Part shown: piece after piece, positions 59,828-64,000 of the stretch
Numbering within the stretch: the stretch's first letter is position 1
Layout: every line of letters begins with the position of its first letter
NCBI GenBank assembly: GCA_017436955.1
Contig: JAFSCD010000010.1
Location: forward strand, 1 to 64,000
Reading direction: 5' to 3'
DNA: 64,000 nt
Source of the DNA: Oscillospiraceae bacterium
GTDB taxonomy: Bacteria; Bacillota; Clostridia; Oscillospirales; Oscillospiraceae
Position numbers and translations under genes: made by a program
The notes under the pieces: generated by a model
What the model was told of the DNA's origin: nothing
The model's input: only the letters and a program-made list of their open reading frames with translations
Database searches by the model: none

Positions 59828-61395
59828 CACTGGTAATCCTCCTCATTTTTAGTAGACGGGATCACATTGTAAATGATCAAAGACAAAACCGCGCAGACCA
59901 CGAAGATCAAAATACCGATAACCGATGCCGTATAGTATCTGGATTCGCCGCTGCCCAATGCCATCTTGTACAGCCAGGTGATCAGAAGGTCGGTATGACC
60001 AACCGAAACACCGCCGGCAGAGCCGATCTGGGTGTTGATGGGGTTACCGCTGGACAGCAGGTAGATGACGTTAAAGTTGTTCAGGTTGCCTACGAAGCTG
60101 GTAAGCAGGGCAGGACCGGTAACGAACAGCATATAAGGAAGCGTGATCTTCACATACTGCTGGAAGGGACTTGCGCCATCCACGCGGGAGGACTCGTAAA
60201 GGTCTGCAGGGATATTCATCAGAATACCGGTGGCCTGCAGCATCACATAGGGAATACCGACCCAGATGTTCAGAATGATAACCAATGCTCTTGCAACAGT
60301 GGGGGAGTCCCAAAGAGAGATGTAGTGATTGGTCTCCAGATAGTTCTTGATGAAGGGAATGGAGCCAAGGGATTCGCCGATAATACCGGAGGAATCAAAC
60401 AGCTTGGATACGTACAGCAAAGAAACGAACTGGGGGATCGCAATGGTCATAACCAGTGCGGTACGCCAGAATTTCTTCAGCTTGATGCCCTTCTTGTTGA
60501 TCATAATGGCAACGAACATGCCCAGGAAATAGTTGGTAAAGGTGGCAAACAGCGACCACATCAGCGTCCAGGAGAGGATCTCGCCGAAGGCAAGACCCAG
60601 ACCGCCGTTACCAAAATCGGTCAGCTCGTTGAAGTTCTTAAGACCTACCCAGGAAAACAGGTTGGAGTAGCCGTCGTGGGCTGCGTCATAGCTGGTGAAG
60701 GCTACCAGGATCATATAGATGATGGGCAGCACCGTAAACAGCAGAATACCCACAACGGGCAGCGCCAGCAGGGTCTTGTGGAACTGATCGTCCACCAGGG
60801 ACTTCAGATCGTCCTTGCCGCTCTTGATGCGCTTGCCCTGGGCGGTGATATCCATACAGATGCGGCACTGCTTGACCTGCAGGCGCCAGGTATAGATAAA
60901 GGCGATGATAAATACGATGGTCAAAAGACCGTACAGCATAACCTTAACGGAGTCATCGCCGGGGACCCAAACGTCCGTATCGTAGATGGCGTCATACTGA
61001 AAGCTGCCCTGAACGCTGCCCACGGTAGCGCCGGCCTGGAACCAATGGCCCTTGGACAGCCAGTAGATGCCGCCGCTGGGAACGAACATATAGCCAAAGA
61101 ATACGATTTCAAACAGCAGGAACAGCAGGCCGCGGGCGATCTGACCGTAGAACAGATTGCCGAAACCGAAAACCAGGAAAGAGGTCTTTACAGCCCAGTT
61201 GCCCTTGATAAAGGTGGTGCCGATATCCACGAATTCATCTTTGATCGCAACGCCGCACTTGACAAAGAAGCGGCCGATAGCCAGGAATAAATTGAGGAAC
61301 CAGCCCGGAATCGCGCAGAAAAAGCGCTTCAGATTATAGATAAATGCCTGGAATTTATTGAGCTTCAAATACTCAAGATCTGTTAATTTTCTCAT
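59827..61395 (-). CDS. malF: Maltodextrin-type ABC permease, MalF-like with extra N-terminal helices
   Basis: This 522-residue permease has an N-terminal soluble and helical region before the core: two to three extra helices at about 65-165 (FGFGNLFYGQIARGLLFLLFEI). The six-helix permease has the EAA motif ESSRVDGASPFQQYVKITLP. Long N-terminal versions are usual in Firmicutes MalF (E. coli MalF has 514). The ATG at 61395 lies 14 bases after GGGAGG, slightly far; a start at 61437 is possible but its codons have no site. It is co-transcribed with MalG. Confidence 0.85.
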   Translation of the reverse strand: MRKLTDLEYLKLNKFQAFIYNLKRFFCAIPGWFLNLFLAIGRFFVKCGVAIKDEFVDIGTTFIKGNWAVKTSFLVFGFGNLFYGQIARGLLFLLFEIVFFGYMFVPSGGIYWLSKGHWFQAGATVGSVQGSFQYDAIYDTDVWVPGDDSVKVMLYGLLTIVFIIAFIYTWRLQVKQCRICMDITAQGKRIKSGKDDLKSLVDDQFHKTLLALPVVGILLFTVLPIIYMILVAFTSYDAAHDGYSNLFSWVGLKNFNELTDFGNGGLGLAFGEILSWTLMWSLFATFTNYFLGMFVAIMINKKGIKLKKFWRTALVMTIAIPQFVSLLYVSKLFDSSGIIGESLGSIPFIKNYLETNHYISLWDSPTVARALVIILNIWVGIPYVMLQATGILMNIPADLYESSRVDGASPFQQYVKITLPYMLFVTGPALLTSFVGNLNNFNVIYLLSSGNPINTQIGSAGGVSVGHTDLLITWLYKMALGSGESRYYTASVIGILIFVVCAVLSLIIYNVIPSTKNEEDYQ

Positions 61396-61498
61396 AGGCC
61401 CTGATTCAACCTCCCCTTCAGAATAATTAAAAGGCACTGTTAGCCGCTACACAAGACATTTTTAGTCCTTGCATACCGGCTAACAATGCCTGCTTATG

Positions 61499-61532
61499 AA
61501 AAAACGGTGGGGTGCCTTGCGGCACCCCACCG
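61499..61532 (-). terminator. Hairpin between malE and malF
   Basis: CGGTGGGGTGCC pairs with GGCACCCCACCG across TTGC; the A-run at 61499-61504 is a T-run on the minus strand. It probably lowers malF expression relative to malE by partial termination or by stabilising the malE mRNA. Confidence 0.75.
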
Positions 61533-61550
61533 CGAGATTTCAGAAATTAA

Positions 61551-63095
61551 TTACTCAGCGGGGATCAGCTCGACAGTGCCGGTCTGAGCGCCGTCCCAAG
61601 TCAGCTTGACCTGGTACTTGCCATCAGCCTCAACGACGATGTTTGCGCCGTTGAACTCAACACCGAAGTTCACATCCCAGGATGCGCCCTGGCGGACCTT
61701 GAACTCTTCGCCGGCCTTCAGCTCCAGAACTTCGGAGATGTAGGTGCCGTCGCCGTTGTCGGTCATAGCAAAGTCGGTATCCCAGTTGGTGTTGCAGATG
61801 TTACCGATAACGCCCCAAGCGTTCTTCTGATCTTCAGTCATGGAGAACAGGCCGCTGATAGCAGTGGTGTAGTTGTCCAGAGCGGTCTGCAGAGCAGCAT
61901 CGTCAGCAGCAGCCTTTGCGTCAGCGCCCAGAACCTTGGCGATATCCCACCAAGAGCCGTGGATCTGACCCTGAGGCTGACCGTACTCGTTCTGCTTTGC
62001 CAGAGCTGCCAGAGAAGTGTTAGCCTGAACAGACTCGGAAGCCTGAGCAGCCTTGTTGGAGGGACCCCACTGATACTTCTCGTAGCGCTTCATCTGGTTC
62101 TCTTCGTTAGTCAGGAACTGAGCCAGCTGAGACAGAACAGCAGCCTTCTTGGCATCGGTCTGGGGCTTGACACCCATCAGCTTGTTGCCGGTGTAGGAGC
62201 CCAGGTGGTAGGAAGTGCCGTCAACCTCGAAGGAGGGCAGGTCGGTAGCGCCCAGGTTCTCACCGAAGTGATCGGCAGCGGCGTTTGCGTTCCAGATACC
62301 GGTGATAACAACGCCGGCGTCGGTGAAGATGTCAGCGTTGGAATCGTAGCAGGTGGACTGTGCCAGCTTCTGCATGCCCTTCATGGCAGCCAGACCGGCA
62401 GCAGAGTTGAAGTCGTCATCGACGGAGGTGAATTCGCCAGCCTCGTTCATGCTCCAGTTGGACTTACAGCCGGTAGCAAAGAAGAAGGAAGCGGTGTACC
62501 ATGCATTCTCCAGAGCGTAACGGAACTTAACATTGTTAGCTTCACAAGCGGCAATGATCTTTTCCAGGCTCTCTGCGTCTTCGTCAGAGATGATGGACTT
62601 GTCATAGTACATATAGTAGCCATTGTCAGAGGTCATGGGGTATGCGTAGATAGTGCCTGCAACGGAAGCAGCGGCAACGGAGCCGGCGTCGTTGTTGGCC
62701 TTGATGGTCGCCTGAGCCTTCTGGCCGGGAGCAGCCAGAGCAGCAGCCTGAACCAGGCGAGCCAGCTGATCCTGTGCGAAGCAGTAAATGTCGGGAGCGG
62801 ATGCTACGTCCGCGACGACCTTGGAACCTGCGTCAGCTTCGGTAACGCCTTCGATCTGCGCATTGATGACGATGCCAGGGTTAGCGGCTTCGAATGCGTC
62901 GATCATTTCCTGAGTCAGAGCGGCAACGCCGTCGATCTCAGAGACCCACATAGTGATGTCGTAAGTACCGGACAGATCAGAGCCGGTGTTGGTGGTGCCG
63001 CCCGTGGTGGGAGTGGGAGTCTCGGTTGCGGGAGCGCACGCGACGATGCCCAGAGCCATAACGAGAACCAGCACAAGTGCGATGATTTTCTTCAT
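61551..63095 (-). CDS. malE: Maltodextrin-binding lipoprotein with extra C-terminal carbohydrate-binding-like module
   Basis: This 514-residue protein has a lipoprotein signal peptide ending in GIVAC (Cys20), a Thr/Pro/Gly linker, and a MalE-type solute-binding domain (about 50-420; YDITMWVSEIDG, FEAANPGIVI, FAQDQLARLV). A C-terminal module of about 90 residues follows (AWGVIGNICNTNWDTDF, DGTYISEVLELKAGEEFKVR). The module resembles starch-binding X25/SusE-type folds by pattern, an unusual fusion for a binding protein. The gene has its own promoter and precedes malF behind a hairpin. Confidence 0.85.
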   Translation of the reverse strand: MKKIIALVLVLVMALGIVACAPATETPTPTTGGTTNTGSDLSGTYDITMWVSEIDGVAALTQEMIDAFEAANPGIVINAQIEGVTEADAGSKVVADVASAPDIYCFAQDQLARLVQAAALAAPGQKAQATIKANNDAGSVAAASVAGTIYAYPMTSDNGYYMYYDKSIISDEDAESLEKIIAACEANNVKFRYALENAWYTASFFFATGCKSNWSMNEAGEFTSVDDDFNSAAGLAAMKGMQKLAQSTCYDSNADIFTDAGVVITGIWNANAAADHFGENLGATDLPSFEVDGTSYHLGSYTGNKLMGVKPQTDAKKAAVLSQLAQFLTNEENQMKRYEKYQWGPSNKAAQASESVQANTSLAALAKQNEYGQPQGQIHGSWWDIAKVLGADAKAAADDAALQTALDNYTTAISGLFSMTEDQKNAWGVIGNICNTNWDTDFAMTDNGDGTYISEVLELKAGEEFKVRQGASWDVNFGVEFNGANIVVEADGKYQVKLTWDGAQTGTVELIPAE

Positions 63096-63151
63096 TTTGT
63101 TTTCCTCCTATTATAGAGATTTATTTTGGAACAATTACGTTCACTGCATAT

Positions 63152-63179
63152 ATTATAGTATAAAAATTGATAAAGTCAA
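63152..63179 (-). promoter_or_regulatory. malE promoter
   Basis: On the minus strand TTGACT (63174-63179), 16 bases and TATAAT (63152-63157), about 57 bases before the start. No convincing MalR or CRE operator was identified. Confidence 0.75.
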
Positions 63180-63228
63180 TAGAATATAGCCGAATTGTGA
63201 CAAAATTTCTATGCAATTCCAACAAAAA

Positions 63229-64000
63229 TCAAGTTTTCCGAAAACTGGAAAAGGCGGGTAAAAAGTTGCCATTATAATCAAAAAGGCACTGATTTGCCCA
63301 TTCATTGGCGGTAGATTTTCCGGATTCTCCGATATATTCCTGCCCGGCAGGGGATGCCCAGCAGATATTTTTTCCCGGCAGCCAGAGGGGTTCCCAGTAA
63401 AAAACGCCGTCAATTTCGTGCTGTTTTGCCAGTTTCAGGAAATCCCGGATGAATGCGGCCTGCCCGTCGGGGGTGATGGGATACTTTTCCGTAAAGCCGG
63501 GAACACAAGCCCGGTCAGCATCGATCACCAGCCGCTGTGTCTGCCCGTCCAGCGCATAGGGCGCTGTTGTGAAGCCGTAGCCAAGCTCCAGCACCATCCG
63601 CTGCTTGCCAAAGTGCCGGCAGGCATCCAGATTCGCAAACAGCTCTTCCGGTGTGCCGTGCCAGTAAGGGTAGTAGGATGCGCCGATGATATCGTAGTCG
63701 ATGCCGGCTTTTTCCATTTCGGTGAAAAACTCCTGATAGACCGCCTGATCGTTGCTGCGCTCCAGGTGCAGTGCGATCCCGGCATTAGGCGTAATTTCCC
63801 GGCAGGCGCGGCAGCCGGCGGCGATGATGCGGCAGAAGGTGCCGTAATTGCCCCGCTGCCCGTTTTCCTCCAGCCTGCCAACCGGCCAGAGAAGACCGTT
63901 GGTGATCTCGTTGCCTACCTGGATCATCTCCGGGGCAACATCCGCCCTGACGGCTTCTTCCAGACAGTGCTTTGTAAATTCGTATACGGCATCCGCAAGA
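63229..64000 (-). CDS. GH53 endo-beta-1,4-galactanase, partial
   Basis: The 3' 257 codons of a gene whose start lies beyond the right edge. It carries the GH53 acid/base Glu in QVGNEITNG and the nucleophile Glu in VLELGYGFT, with YYPYWHGTPEE and FYWEPLWLPG, all GH53 features. It would cleave beta-1,4-galactan of pectin. The stop is at 63229-63231, and malE starts 133 bases farther on the same strand, so they may share a regulon but malE has its own promoter. No signal can be assessed because the 5' end is missing. Confidence 0.9.
   Translation of the reverse strand, partial: LADAVYEFTKHCLEEAVRADVAPEMIQVGNEITNGLLWPVGRLEENGQRGNYGTFCRIIAAGCRACREITPNAGIALHLERSNDQAVYQEFFTEMEKAGIDYDIIGASYYPYWHGTPEELFANLDACRHFGKQRMVLELGYGFTTAPYALDGQTQRLVIDADRACVPGFTEKYPITPDGQAAFIRDFLKLAKQHEIDGVFYWEPLWLPGKNICWASPAGQEYIGESGKSTANEWANQCLFDYNGNFLPAFSSFRKT

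Overview
The window looks like chromosome from a class Clostridia gut bacterium, probably an Oscillospirales (Oscillospiraceae-like) anaerobe. This is an inference. It rests on a moderately high GC, AGGAGG-type ribosome binding sites, a spoIIID gene, a cysteine T-box leader, a bile-salt-hydrolase family enzyme, a galactanase next to a maltodextrin-type ABC importer, and several palindromic intergenic repeats of kinds I recall from such genomes. No phage, plasmid, IS transposase or CRISPR array was seen.

Layout. 1-2030: a 5S-rRNA-like tail with palindromes and a terminator, a small DUF6054-like gene, then a metal-responsive pair (CadC-type repressor and CDF exporter) with a palindromic operator over the -10 box. 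2031-8422: a Gfo/Idh/MocA oxidoreductase, murC-ddl-DUF1934 (cell wall), and a VanW protein with a Pro/Thr/Glu tail. 8577-20740: prs-pth-mfd on the minus strand, then uvrA, a kinase-like protein, radC and uvrB, which together form a DNA-repair neighbourhood. 20835-25380: an XRE membrane regulator, an E2-like protein, two convergent tRNA genes (Ala-CGC and Leu-GAG) that enclose 0.9 kb of structured repeats, then rsmE and rlmH. 25386-28842: two membrane-anchored proteins, spoIIID and a PHP phosphoesterase. 28884-34551: T-box-cysS-polA-rimI-tsaD. 34950-41193: GNAT-MATE, a palindromic cassette with a 55-residue ORF, a Na/Pi-PhoU protein, an Fe-S aldo/keto reductase and a bile salt hydrolase-like enzyme.

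41314-46426 is a tightly coupled run: HPrK-like kinase, PqqD-like protein, Ser-His signal-peptidase-like protein, ABC exporter, amidohydrolase and acyltransferase. The first four look like peptide-modification and export machinery without a recognised core synthase. 46526-47746 is a stand-alone DUF1887/Card1-like CARF-nuclease protein with no CRISPR locus in view. 48759-51479 is a TRAP-type permease with a divergent LysR regulator. 51524-56081 is a dlt-like four-gene operon (ACP, MBOAT, SGNH, AMP-ligase) whose ligase does not look like a D-alanine activator. 56364-64000 has a short corrinoid-activation-type Fe-S ATPase, a complete malEFG-msmK-type importer whose binding protein carries an extra C-terminal starch-binding-like module, and a GH53 galactanase cut by the window edge.

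The strongest candidates for undescribed biology are the tRNA-tail structured repeats (22535-23449), where two copies show compensatory stem changes; the CARF-nuclease protein outside a CRISPR locus; the PqqD/kinase/peptidase/exporter cluster; and the dlt-like acylation operon. All assignments are from reading the sequence; no database search was possible.
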